A DNA stretch of 64,000 bases from Acanthaster planci. Its lineage: Eukaryota; Echinodermata; Asteroidea; Valvatida; Acanthasteridae. The notes beneath the pieces are model-generated. The model searched no databases. It was not told the origin of the DNA and saw nothing but the letters and a program-made list of their open reading frames with translations. Of the stretch, positions 40,799-62,266 are shown one piece after another; within the stretch, counting starts at the first letter, position 1; every line of letters starts with the position of its first letter. The position numbers and the translations under genes were made by a program. The stretch is from NCBI RefSeq assembly GCF_001949145.1, contig NW_019091596.1, positions 188,486 through 252,485 on the forward strand. Reading direction: 5' to 3'.

Positions 40799-42745
40799 AG
40801 ACAGCACTGGGCCCCCTGTACAACTTTGGCTTGTTTTATTGTCCTGGTAGGGATCACTGGTAGTGACCTCAACTCAGGTCATATGCTAAGTTATTAAAGG
40901 GATGGTGTACTTTGATAAGGGTTGTACTTAATTTTTGTAAAAAAAAAAAAAAAAAAGAGGTAGGCACCTTGGTTTTTGTCTGATATGGAAGATTTCAAGG
41001 AAGGCACACCTTGAAAATACAGTAGGGCTCAGCAGAATGGACATACACTATTCAAGAAACTAACATAGTGGAATTTGTATCCTTGTGGAGACATGACTTT
41101 GTTCTCATGGTTATGTGCCTTTGCACACATGTAAACATGCATTTTCTGCACAATTTCACTCCCGGGAAGTAAACAAAACCTTGCTGTTTTTTTCCCCAAA
41201 TCAAATAGCCTGACTTCAGGGCTCCACAGTTTCCTTAACACACCCAGCCTGACCTTTGGAAACTGTGTTTCTAGGTTTACTGGTATCAACTAGCCATGCC
41301 TTGTGGTGTTTCAAGAGTTGAATAAATTCAGTTCATAAAGGATTTGAGAGTTTTGCATGATAATATGTCTTTAACTACATGTACTTCAGACTTTGTGGGT
41401 GGCTATTACCAGTTTCAATCAAGTCTCATAGAACTTTCACATTTTGATTTCTTTTAATAGGAAAAAGAGAATATTGTGAAATTGAGCCTAAATTTTGCAG
41501 CTGGTGCCTTGAAGCTACAAACATTGAGAAGGCTTTGGATTTGGTGTAGAAATGTCACACATTTCAACACATTTCCTATAGTTGACCAACAGTGTAGTTC
41601 AAAAGCTGCTAATTTGTAGCAGCTGTATACGTTCTTCCAGAAAATGGAGAGGGTTCAGAATCTCTTTTTGAAATTTCACTTTTACAGTTCAGTTTTCAAA
41701 TAATCCAGGAAGTCAAGTGATTATCATCTGAAGTTGTTAGTTCTTGTTCTGATGTGGTAGTGCTGAATTGTGGAGATGTGCCTGAAATGGTACATGTACT
41801 TGTCACGTCTAAAGATCATACTACATTGTCAAAAGAGGGCAGTATAAATACTGAATTTAGTTGTCCTGAAAATGAACACGTTTCTTAGAAAATTAAAGCA
41901 GTGGTTTGGAGAAACTTGTGACAGATTTTACCAGAGGAAAATTTAAGTTTATAAAAGATAAGAGAAGATTGTTCGAGATTTTACAGAGTAATTCTGCCTG
42001 TTTGTATGAAATCAACTCACACAGGTATTAAAAAACATTTTAGCATCGTGTACATGCCTATAGACAGCTAGTAACGCACCAGAAATGCACTCTGCACTTC
42101 TTGTAGCGGCCAAGCACCATGTGCATTACATGTTTGATACATTTGGCAAATATAGACATATTTGAATTTCATTTTCTGCAGCAAACATTGGGGAAACCTG
42201 ACACTCTCCAAATGCAAAGATTGCTGAATATACAGATTGTGTTTGCCTCCTCTCCTCCAGTGTCTACATTGTGTGTGTTTTCCCCGCACTCTAAGATCTG
42301 TTTGCCCACGGAGTGTGGTCTTTCCTTCTATGTCTGTTTTGAGGGAGGATAAAAATCCCTGTAGTTTTTGACCAGTGAAAACCCTGGGCTAACGTCTTGA
42401 CGAATCATTCATGAACAAATAGCGTACCTTGATCTTTGTTGGAGACTCCAGAAGAGGCACTGTTTCTTTCAAACTTGCATTCCTGTAGTTCTGTTTTTTG
42501 AGTGTGGGGAACAAAATGGTAATTCTTCCTTTCTATGCTTCATTTCCACGCGTATTAAGTTCTTGTTCTTTTTCCCTTGAATTTCGATGCATTGAGTAGT
42601 CTGGAAATGTTTGTATTCTGTGTCAAAGAATTTTAAGTTACTTATTAGAAGAAGATGGAGGTTTGGCTCCTAGAAGTTACATGTTCATGATGTGATATTG
42701 ATATTCAAGTTATCTTGTTTTCATCTTTTCCCTGTCTTGCGACAG

Positions 42746-52312
<9,567 letters not shown>

Positions 52313-52965
52313 CGGTCGCCAGGGGGGACACAGCCATGAGTCTGTTGGGGAAAATGTGCCACCGATATTTCATCACTTTGAACTGTTGCGATTTTGTTTT
52401 CTTTCTTATTTTAAAGAAATTAATCACTTCACCAAAAAAAAGAAAACAAAAAACCACAATGGACTATCTACATTTCTACCGCTGCATTGCCTGTTGCTAA
52501 ATGGTGTCGACTACTTACGTGTTCTGTAAAGTGCTACACTTCATTCTGCCAACTTCCATGTTTCCACATTGAATCTTTCCTGATGACTAATCCCCCAGAA
52601 CTCTCTAGCTCGTGGTTTCATTTGAAATGGGAATGCTGTGCAGTCCTGAAACCATCTGAAGTCTACCAGATCCTGCTCGGAACAGTGTGTTTGAAAATCA
52701 ACTGAAATCAGGAACTGTAGTGTTAGACAAATCGTTTGCGGAGGACTGGCACCATTTTGTTGAGAAACACTATTGAGCGACAAGCAGAGAGCGACAAGCA
52801 GCCAAAGAGCAAGTTTTGAGGACCACGCCCCCCCTCCAAGGGACCTTTCCCAGATTATACGACTTGCTGGTCCAGACGGGATGGAGAGGACATCACTGTC
52901 TCTCGTATCTTGCCTGCTTGTGTGCACCTAGTCAGCACTTAACAATAAAAGTCTCACAGCCTCCT
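52313..52965 (+). other. PBX: PBX 3' UTR (minimum extent)
   Basis: Runs from the TGA to just beyond the first good polyadenylation signal. PBX genes often have long 3' UTRs, so longer transcripts ending further downstream (other AATAAA words, e.g. near 54186) are plausible. Confidence 0.5.
52944..52949 (+). terminator. candidate poly(A) signal of PBX
   Basis: AATAAA lies 632 bases after the stop codon, followed about 25 bases later by a T/G-rich stretch (CTGTTGTTCT) suitable as a downstream element. It is the first canonical hexamer I found after the stop. Confidence 0.5.
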
Positions 52966-55900
52966 CGTACCCTCTGTTGTTCTCAAGTAAGCATGTGATT
53001 ACGGCATTGTTTTTTGCCAGGACTAAATCTGGAAGAAAGAAACCAGAGGACTGGTGTTTTGTGGTACATGCAAACTGCATTTCTTGAAATCGCCCACACT
53101 GGTGCAGTGGTGATTTATTCAGCACAGTTTGAACATTGAAAAGATGGAAAACTTAAAAGGCTTTCAGTTTTACAAGTCATCTGTGACATTTTTCGCCAAA
53201 TTCCCCCTCCTCTCATTTTAAACATTGACACCATGTCAAGGAACATTAATGCACACCAGGTGTTACCAAGTTGTATTGGTAAATGCCTAGGTTTTTTTCT
53301 ACATGAAGTTAACCCACTCTTTGCTTTGAAAAAAATTGCCAAGTATGAAGTATATATTTTCTTGTTAAAGATTCAACAACTAACGTAACCGCTCAGTGTG
53401 TCAAACTGAACACAAAATGTTTCACCCCAGCCATAGCATGGCTGTGCATGAGTGTGTTTGACATGTAAGTATGCATCATAATAACAAGAAGGTTGTCATT
53501 ATTTCAGATTTTTGGTGAAGTGATTGTATTCAGTATCGATAATCGATATCTTATTGAAACCTGTGTATTCCACCTGTTTTTCAGCTTATTTTTATTTTTT
53601 AAAATGTGCCATTATTTTTTAATTTAAATGTTGATACTCTTGTTAATATTGGAGACAAAAAGTATGGATGTGTCAAAACTATGCTTGCATGTTAAAGATG
53701 TGGGCATTTTTTAAGTTGAACTTTTCAGAAATTTTCAACTGGTTTTTGTGATTATATTTTCATTTTGTCATATTTAATACCCTTAGTTTGTGAGCTTTAG
53801 GTGATCTTTGGTTTCTGTGTAATACTATACTCTATTTTCCCTCAGATGGGGGGAGTTGAAGCTGAAAATGAAGTTCCTAGTTAAATCTCTTTAATGAAAA
53901 TAACACGACTGTAAATACAGACTTTTTATGGAAAGGAAAAAAGCATTTCTTGAAATAATTGCCTTCCAGATGAGGATTCTACTCAGAGTGTCAAAGAAAA
54001 AAGGGAAATTCTCAAGAGAGGGGGAGGAGCTTCATTCAGAATTAAGTGGGAGGTCAAGATGGCAATCATGGCATTGTAATGAGTTTGTTGACTTCTTGAG
54101 CATAGGATCTGCAAACTATTTTTCCTTAATTCCAAACAAAACCTTTCTTTCATGAGGAATTATTCTTAAGATTATGGTTTTTCAAATAAATCTTCAAAAC
54201 TCCTTCAGAAGTATTCAGTAGTAATATGAAATTTTCACAACACAGATGTTTATAAGAAATAGTCCACAGCTAGAAACAATTACTCCCCTCCCCCTTCATT
54301 TCAGACCAGTTGTTGGAAGAGAAGTCTTGGACCCAGACACACTGGTTGAAATATAGATGTGGGAACAGGTTATAGCTGGCAACAGATAGACTGAGCATAC
54401 CCAGCATTCTAATAAAGGGAACTAATTCACTTTCCCCATAGAGTGACCATTTTCTGTCAGTCACGCACTCAACTATGAATTCAACAAGAAATTCAGATGT
54501 TTTTCCAACTATTACAGAAAACTTGCAGGACTAAATGAAATGTACCAGTTGTTATTAAATGCTACGCAACCTATCTGGTATTTTAGTGAAGGTTTAAAGT
54601 AGACATGTTGGCTATTCTTCAACAATTTTATGGTAAATATTTGGAGGCAACCTGACGATTATTTTAATCACTGTACATTGGCTTTTGTTTTAATTTGCAA
54701 CTTGAAAGGAATTGGCTGTGAAAGTAATGCATGCAGGCATGCTGTGTTTGTGTGGTAAGGGTTAACATGGAGAGAGGAAACAGTTGAGAAGATGGTCTAT
54801 TCACAGATTTCTAGGATTACCCAATTGTTTACTCTACTTTTTTGGACTTCATGCTCATGTCAATGAGTGTAACTTAAGTGATACAGAGTATGACTTTTTC
54901 ATTTATCCAATGGTGACCTTATTACAGTTCTAGTACCAGTGCCAAGCTTTGAGATGCTAAATACATGTTTGCTGTTCTTCTCATGCAAGGCTGTGAACGT
55001 ATGGTCCACGGCTTCAAGTTACAGCTTGAAACCAAACACAAAGCTTCGACAATGACTCCAAAACAAATAACGGCTTGTTTTATTTCTTCGTGTTCTTGGA
55101 TAACCATTTATCAAACAGAAAAAAAATTAACAAAGCATATTTAAAAGCAGTTTTAAGAGTTTTTAAAATGTCCCTGACAAAAAAAAAAGTGTTTACAAAA
55201 GAGGAAGGTTTCATTTGCCTAGCTGTGGAGTTTTACATGCATCTTATAAATGAAACATTCTGCACACCTTGAATCACGGTCTAATTGGAGCAAATCTCTG
55301 AGCCAGAAAGTAATGGAGCATAAATGTCTCTTCGCATGGAGCGCTTTGTGGATCATGAGTTATGCAAGCAAGTAAAGCCACTTCCTATTGGTTGAAATAC
55401 TGAAATACTTTTTTTATACTGAAAAGTAGGAATGCTCTGATTGGACAAGAGATGGTAGTCCCTCATGGCACACAGGGGAGGGCTATTTTAGTAGAATGAC
55501 ATCTCATTCGAAATCACTGTACATATAAGGGAAAGAAAATTAATATGTGAAGCGAAAAGCTAAAATCATGTGCGGTTGTAATGCCCTAATTAGTGCAAAA
55601 GAGAGAGCTGTTGTTTAAACTAAAAAAAAAGGACGACTTTTGAGTGAATTGTTTCAGCATTATCAAACATGCTGCAATTTATCTGTGTTATGTCTCCATC
55701 TTGTTTACCATTGGGATGTTTCAGCCCTCACAGGCCAGCTACAACATTGGTAATTTCCTGACTTCAGGCGGAGAAAGCTCTCCAAGCTCAGATGCCACAA
55801 TTGGAAAGCTCCCATTGAAGCTAACCAAGCTGGTCGAGGAAGTCTTAAAGTCTCACCTGTCATAAATCAATGCTGTAATTGGCCAGCTGGCTGTAAATCT

Positions 55901-58900
55901 TTGCCAGTGAATCAGAGCTCACCTGTGCATCTACCCTGTGAACTCATACATGTGCAAAAAGTTCAGATACATGTATTATTTATGATCTCTGCATACTCAT
56001 TGAAGCATGTACATTTAGACCAAAAAAAAAAGAAATCAAAAATTTGTTGGTCATTTAAGGTGATTTCAAGAAAATGCAGCATAAAAAATATCAGTTTGAG
56101 CTTTGGATTATCAACGGACTCTGTCTGTGCATTTTTAATCATGGTTGTCATCTGAGATACCCAGAGCTGAGATTTGATTACTATGGTTTTTTGGGGGGGG
56201 TTGGTTTTTTTATCTCTCCCACTGTACAAAATGTTGTGCATTGCCATAGTTTTGAAATAGACACTGTAGATTTTACGGTCTTGCAATTTGTGTGGTTTTT
56301 TTGGCTTGCGTTTTCTTATCTACTTTTTTTAAAGTGTAGATCTCTGTTTTCTTTGATTTTAAGATGTTGCCCGGATTTACTGTAAATTTTCTTTGGGGGG
56401 GGGACGTAAGAATTTGATATGATGTTCAGTTTGCCTGGATCAACAGCAGTGGTCAGTGGTATCCAAAATGCCAAGATTTCAATTTTTTTGCATGTACATT
56501 TTATTTATTTAATTTCGTTTTTTAAATCCTGTTTCTTGACTGATATGACCTCTGTCATTTGTAACATCTATTACAATTCACTGTTGAGCACAAATAACTT
56601 CCACGAACAGCCACTCTGTGAAGAAAGCGTTGTAGATTGAACAGCACTTCACGTCTGACCACTCTAACACGGAGGGTAAAATTTGACATCAAAAAATTGT
56701 GGAGGCATCAGCTATGAAGCTGCTGTTGGTTAAAGTTAGGTGAGAAGGCACATACAAAGAGTTATCCAGTTCGATTAGGGCAAAGTCAAGAGATAAATGA
56801 TCAGGAAACTTGCAGATGCGCCACCACAATTTCACCCCTACTGGTACATGCTTGTTTCTCGCCCTCTGACTGGTGTTGCTTTATTTTTGTGATAAAAATT
56901 TGAAGCCTTATTCCAAAACAACATAGACCTTAGTCGTGTGGTAAATTTGATGGAATGCAGCATTTATGGAACGTTGAGCATTTCCCCAAGAAAATAATGG
57001 GGGGTGCAATGCTAATTTCATTTTTGTTGGATTCGTTCCCTCTGAAGAGAAATGGACCTTACTAGAAAGAGTATTCTATATCTCATCATAAAATTGGAAA
57101 GTGTCAAGAAACCAAAGAAACTTTATCAACAGTGATGTCTACCACAAGCACAGCAGCTTTTTCTAGCCTGGTTTATTGATACTTTCAGTTTCTTGTGTTG
57201 CAAATTAATCGAGTAAAATTTTGGAAAAAAAGTATTCCAGGCTAAATGTGTTCATTAATTAAAATATGGTGTCTTTTTCTTGACCATGTGTAAAAAGAAA
57301 ACATTTTTTTTTTTTTAATTCATGGGTGCTATGCACGTGTAATTAATCAGAGTGTATGTAGAAATCTAAAGGTCGTAAATTCAGTTTAATTAAAAATTAA
57401 AAAAAAAAACCTCACTCTAATGTGAACACTTTTTGTATACTGTACAGTCATCGTAGAGCAGTCCTTAATGGAGATGCAAAGGGTTCAGAGTGCAAGGGTT
57501 AAAGGTAAAGTGTAGGTTATAGTTCATTTAAATTTAAAAATCACATTGTAAATAGTAATAAAAATCATCAGAAGTTCTTTTAACCCTTGCACTCTTTCTG
57601 TGTAGTTTTTAGTCAATAGGAAAAATGTTGCTTGTATGGTTGGGTTCTGAAGGGGGAAAAAGAAAAGGTTGAGTCAGGTGCCTGCAATGAAGGAGTGCTG
57701 TCAAAAAGACTACACTCAAAGGAATTAAGACCTCCCCCCACAAAAAAGTCAGCTATACTAACCATACAAACAACACTTTTATGTGATATTTAGTTGAACT
57801 GTACATTCACGTGTACCAGTTTTATCAGTAATAGCCTAGCGATATCAATCTGCGTAGACAAACGCAGACTTTTAAAAAAAAGTGTAGAAAACAGCACCGA
57901 GTGTTGGTGTTGAGAATAATTTGATGGTGTTAAAGCCTGTTCTTGGGGGGGAGGAGGGGCTGGTTTTGGCGGCCCAACTTGCTGTAAATCACTGTAATTA
58001 TTACCATTGTCTTTGAGGAGACCACCTTACCTACCCCACTACAAAACAAAGATGGTTTGTGATAATAAACACATTGGTGGAAATGAAAGCACTGGCTTTC
58101 CTCTGGAGTTTTTTAAAGTTGCATGTGTAATTTATGCTAACCTGAAGTGCGCCCTCACAAGCAAAGAAGAGACAGGCTAGTGGTAAATTCTACAACTGGC
58201 CCCATGCACAGGCCCCGTACACATGCAAAGACCGTACATTTAAATGGAAATTGAATGTAGGTGCTCAGTGTGTCCTGTGCCAAAGATGCAAAAACCTGTG
58301 CATGTAAACAGTGAGTTCCAAACCAATGGACCACTGTTGCTACGTAAAAGCACACCATCTCTTGTTCCTGCATGGAGGGGATATGCTCGTCTGTTCCTTG
58401 TCAGGCGCCCAACTTCATGAAGCAAAATTTGTAATGAAAAAAACAAATGAGATGGGCACCAGCCATGTGCAGTACACATCACATGATATTGTGAATGATA
58501 ACTGGTTTTCAATGAACAGAGACTTTGCGCTTAATAATTATCCATGAATGATGATATTGTTGCACGAAATTGTGAGTGGTACAGCTCTGAGTGGCTCACA
58601 AGCTATCCAGGGCGCCACACTCTGCCAGTACCGCCATATGTATTATTGCACTTTTTGCAATGTATATGTAAAACAATTGAGGAAATTTAAACTGGACAAA
58701 CTTCTACTCTTTTCACTGTCCATGAACTCTACTCACCCCAGGAAGAATGTGGTTTGCCAGAGGTGTGTTGTGTTTGCCTGCGACACAGTCTTGAGTGAAC
58801 CAAGCTAGTGTCCAAAGACATAAGCGAAAGCTGTCGCCAAGTTGGAGTAGCTTGGATACCACCTGTACAAGAGAGATTGAGGGAAAAGTGTGATTTGAAA

Positions 58901-60897
58901 GGATTCCGAAGGCACAAGGATATTTTGGTCTCCTTTGGTAGTGAAACCCATGCTAACCATAAAGAATTTGCAGCATAATAGAATGGAAAATGAGAAAGAG
59001 CCAAGGCTTCTGCAGATCTATGGGATTAGACGGGGGGGAAAAATGACTCAGAATCCAGGAAACATTCAGCAGAAGGCTGCAGCAATGACAAGTATGTAAC
59101 TTTTTACAGTTTTCTAAAAGTACACGTACTTAGTTTTTTTGTAAAATTTGCAAAAAGGAGCAAAGCCTGCTTAAGCTTGTAAAAAGTCCAGAAAGGGGGA
59201 AATAACCATCTCAATTAAATCCAAGTTCACACCACTGAGATTTGTGAACGTACCTCTTTCCAATAGCACTTGCCTCAAACTTGGTGTCAATTCCTCAGAA
59301 AGGACCTTCTCTCGCTTCTTTCACGCCTGTCCCTGCCACAAGAAGGCCAGTCATATGCAACATCTAGACCACCGGCTGAAGAAAAATCAGCTGAAGAAAA
59401 GCAACTTTTTGGAAGGGTTTCAGCCACAAAGAAACTGCTTACATTTCAAAATGGTCAGCAGGAGTAATGTACATAACTGGAAAGTGTCTATTAGTGCACT
59501 TGAACTCCCCCCCCCAACTTGGAAAAAAAAACATGGCCCTGCATCTCTCCCACTTTTTCAGCCCTCTTATAAGTAGCGTAACCCATCCTCCTGTGTATTG
59601 CCTCTCCTCTCAAAAGACATACACCGTAAGACTGTTCATAACCTAGCTACAAATGTTTGGGGTTCCAAATCATTTTTTTTTTTAGTTTACACTTGTTTCC
59701 TCATCTAAAGCTTTCACATCACATCCCTCTAGTGCATACCCGAAAAGATGTGCATGCTTTCGAACAAAATATTGCATCCTCAGTGCTTGCAAACACATGC
59801 ACACTCAGGGTCTGCCTCCAATCCCTTCCAGCATTCATTCATGAGTTCCAACAGTTTCTTGGGAAGAACTAGTCCAATGTGCAGAAGAGTTCTGTACTCC
59901 AACACAAATGAAACAGATGCACAGGTAGGCATGCCACACATGTACTTGAAATTGGGAACAGCCCAACCAATATCAGCAGCTTTGGTGAGAGCCGATTCTG
60001 CAAGCTACGACACAGGTCTGCCCATCTCATTTTGTGTGTTCAGTTCCTATGCAGTTCACAGTTCTCTGGTTCCAGTCCAACTCCAATTTCTGAGGCTGCG
60101 GTTCAACTTGGTCCAAACCCAGAGCAGATTCAACAATCAAAATTATGCACAGTTACAATAAAATGAACAAATGATGTGCTCTATGGAGTCTTTTCTCCTT
60201 CAGCAATGTGTGGACCTAGAAGAGAAGAATTCTGCAGAACTAAGTGAAAAGGGGCTATAATGAGCCCCCCCCCAACAATAAAAGGAGTTCAAAAATGTTT
60301 GAGAAGTTGGTGGTAGAGGCACAGTACAAAAAATGAAACAATAACCAAGTGGAATGCTTTCTGTCCAAATTTATTGTGTTTCACATCATAACAATGGTTC
60401 CTTTATCCAGTTTTGCTATGTCGAGAAACCTTAACACAGTCCAAATCGTATTTTGAATATCCTAACACCAGTGTTAATCTAACGCAAGGAAACTACAAGC
60501 TCTTTACAGTAACAGGGAAGAATATCCATGTAAATGACAAAACACAGCATAAAACGCTAGAACTGTACACACATTCTACATGCATATGTATGGACAGTAT
60601 AAAACTATGTGTGTGCATGTATAACACTCAGATAACCCAATTAAAATAACAATAAGACTATAAAGTACCAGATATTTCACACCAAGTTTTGGTGAATTCA
60701 TTATTCCAACGCCGCAAGAAATGCATACTTACAACTTTTTGTTTGAAATTTATTTTAATCAATTGTTTTCATCATAATACATGTAGTTTGATTTTGTTTT
60801 TGAATTCAACAAATCGTTTGGTTAAATTTTTCCAGATGAGCGGCTTTAGTGAATCTGACGGATTTCATCCAACAAATCAACAGTTTCAAGTTAAATA
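52966..60897. other. intergenic region between convergent genes
   Basis: AT-rich sequence with many homopolymer runs. Part of it may be extended PBX 3' UTR. It holds an inverted repeat at 57487-57595 and a GC-richer open stretch at 55725-55865, discussed as a possible alternative terminal exon. No other coding frame has domain or splice support. Confidence 0.6.
57487..57595. repeat. inverted repeat, 17-bp perfect arms
   Basis: AGAGTGCAAGGGTTAAA at 57487-57503 is the exact reverse complement of TTTAACCCTTGCACTCT at 57579-57595, separated by 75 AT-rich bases. It is probably a small foldback repeat, or a stem in an extended PBX 3' UTR if transcription reaches this far. Confidence 0.85.
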
Positions 60898-61625
60898 CAG
60901 TACACCTCAGATAAGTCAGATTCGTTTAAATCGGATTTTTGCTTACCTCGGATAAAATTGCTTAGAACATGTGTTTTACCTCTTTTAGTCGGATTTACAA
61001 AAAATAATTTTCATACATTTATTCATTCCAGTAACCACTGGGATTTGGGGAACATTCGGTATTTTCCTGTCCAAATCAATCATTTTGGCACCGGTTTCAC
61101 TGGGTTTTCACAGCGATATCTGCAATACCACATCACATGGGATGCGCATGTACACATTGTACTTTCGAGTAGCAGCCTATAACCTTGGCTTGAGCTCCAT
61201 GTCATGCTCCACCCCCATTGCCATACTCCATGAATGAACTTGATTTCTGGCTGGAAAAAAGTCTATGTGCCCATGTGATCACAGACTGCATTTTTATTGG
61301 ACAAAGTGGCTGGGCTAAGTACAGCTACCGAAGTACAGGTACCTTGTGATGGCAACACTCAAGGTATCAACTTGTGTGGCACAATCAGCGACACAAGCCG
61401 TGATTTTCTTTGTACAACATACGTAGTGCGGAAATGAAATGATGTTTGACATTAGAACCATCACGATATTACTTTATTTCATATTTTTTGTGGGCTGCCG
61501 CCGTTATATGGCTGGTCACAATGACTATATAATACATTTGGTCTTCTTCACGTAAGTCGGATTTGTGCCTAAGTCGGATAAAATCGGTTGGTCTCACTGG
61601 ATCCAACTTATCTGAGGTAACACTG
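60898..61625. mobile_element. pogo/Tigger-like MITE (728 bp) with TA target-site duplication
   Basis: The left end reads TA then CAGTACACCTCAGATAAGT (60896-60916). The right end, reverse complemented, reads TA then CAGTGTTACCTCAGATAAGT (61606-61627). Terminal CAGT, TA duplications and CGGATAA-type subterminal motifs (near 60947 and 61575) fit the Tc1/mariner pogo-Tigger group. No transposase frame is present, so it is a non-autonomous derivative. Family placement rests on terminal motifs only. Confidence 0.75.
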
Positions 61626-62266
61626 TAAACATCCTAAACATGTGAGCTGACTTTATATACACACAGGCCCATAAAAATGAACATATTTACAAGTACACGT
61701 ACATACTGTAAATGCCTCCCATTATCAACATTTTACATGTACATGTTAGACCAGCATATTTATTAACATATATGTAAATTACATGACTCACAATGTTTCA
61801 AACTTTCCACTTGCATACATGTAATTCACCTCTAGTAGAAAGGTCAAGCATCTAGTGTCTTGTACACGAAGCAAAGCCATGAGCAATGTCTCAAGCATAT
61901 TCCAGTATTAAAGGTGTGTACAGGTGCATGACTAAAGTCAGCATATTATGTACAGTGTACATGTGCATGCATGTATGTACATGTATAATACAAACTCGAT
62001 TTCAATTCCACATGGTTGTGTCTTTTAAGGAATAAAGCAAATGAGGTGACAATCCCAATTTGTTTCATACCAAGTAGCATATTAACAATTCCCCTCCAAT
62101 TAATATAGTTAAATTCTGAATGGATGTGCATTCTTTGACCCAAACATGTCCACCACGGTCCAAGTTTTCCCTGTTAATAGTGGAGAATTTGCCAAGTTTC
62201 ATGTAAAACAGGGTAGGATTTCTACAAATCTGACAGCTAGCAGACGCAGACAACAAATAGATGCGT
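61626..62266 (-). other. probable 3' UTR / downstream flank of the minus-strand gene
   Basis: Non-coding sequence directly after the stop codon of the minus-strand gene. It is AT-rich with dense ACATGTA/GCATG alternations (61725-61750, 61955-61990). The UTR end is not certain. Confidence 0.45.
61759..61764 (-). terminator. candidate poly(A) signal for the minus-strand gene
   Basis: TTTATT on the plus strand is AATAAA on the minus strand, about 500 bases after the stop codon. It is the nearest canonical hexamer I found. Confidence 0.35.

Larger units (their letters stand above)
24375..42745 (+). other. non-coding intronic sequence, segment 4, up to PBX exon a
   Basis: No supported exon up to the acceptor at 42745. 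Contents include a T20 run (31964-31983), a (TA)n tract (36919-36938), a 37-bp-period direct repeat (39328-39396), a 12-bp perfect hairpin (40767-40798) and an A18 run (40939-40956). Stretches around 29990-30190, 32440-32620, 33100-33480 and 34430-34520 look less degenerate than their flanks and could be conserved non-coding elements, but that needs alignment. Confidence 0.55.

Noticed and set aside
40939-40956. A18 run as a processed-pseudogene tail
   Set aside because: No gene-like body precedes it and no target-site duplication was seen; treated as a simple homopolymer.
59244-60161. Overlapping open frames of 110 and 137 codons between the two genes
   Set aside because: No domains and no matching splice sites; the sequence resembles intergenic or UTR DNA.
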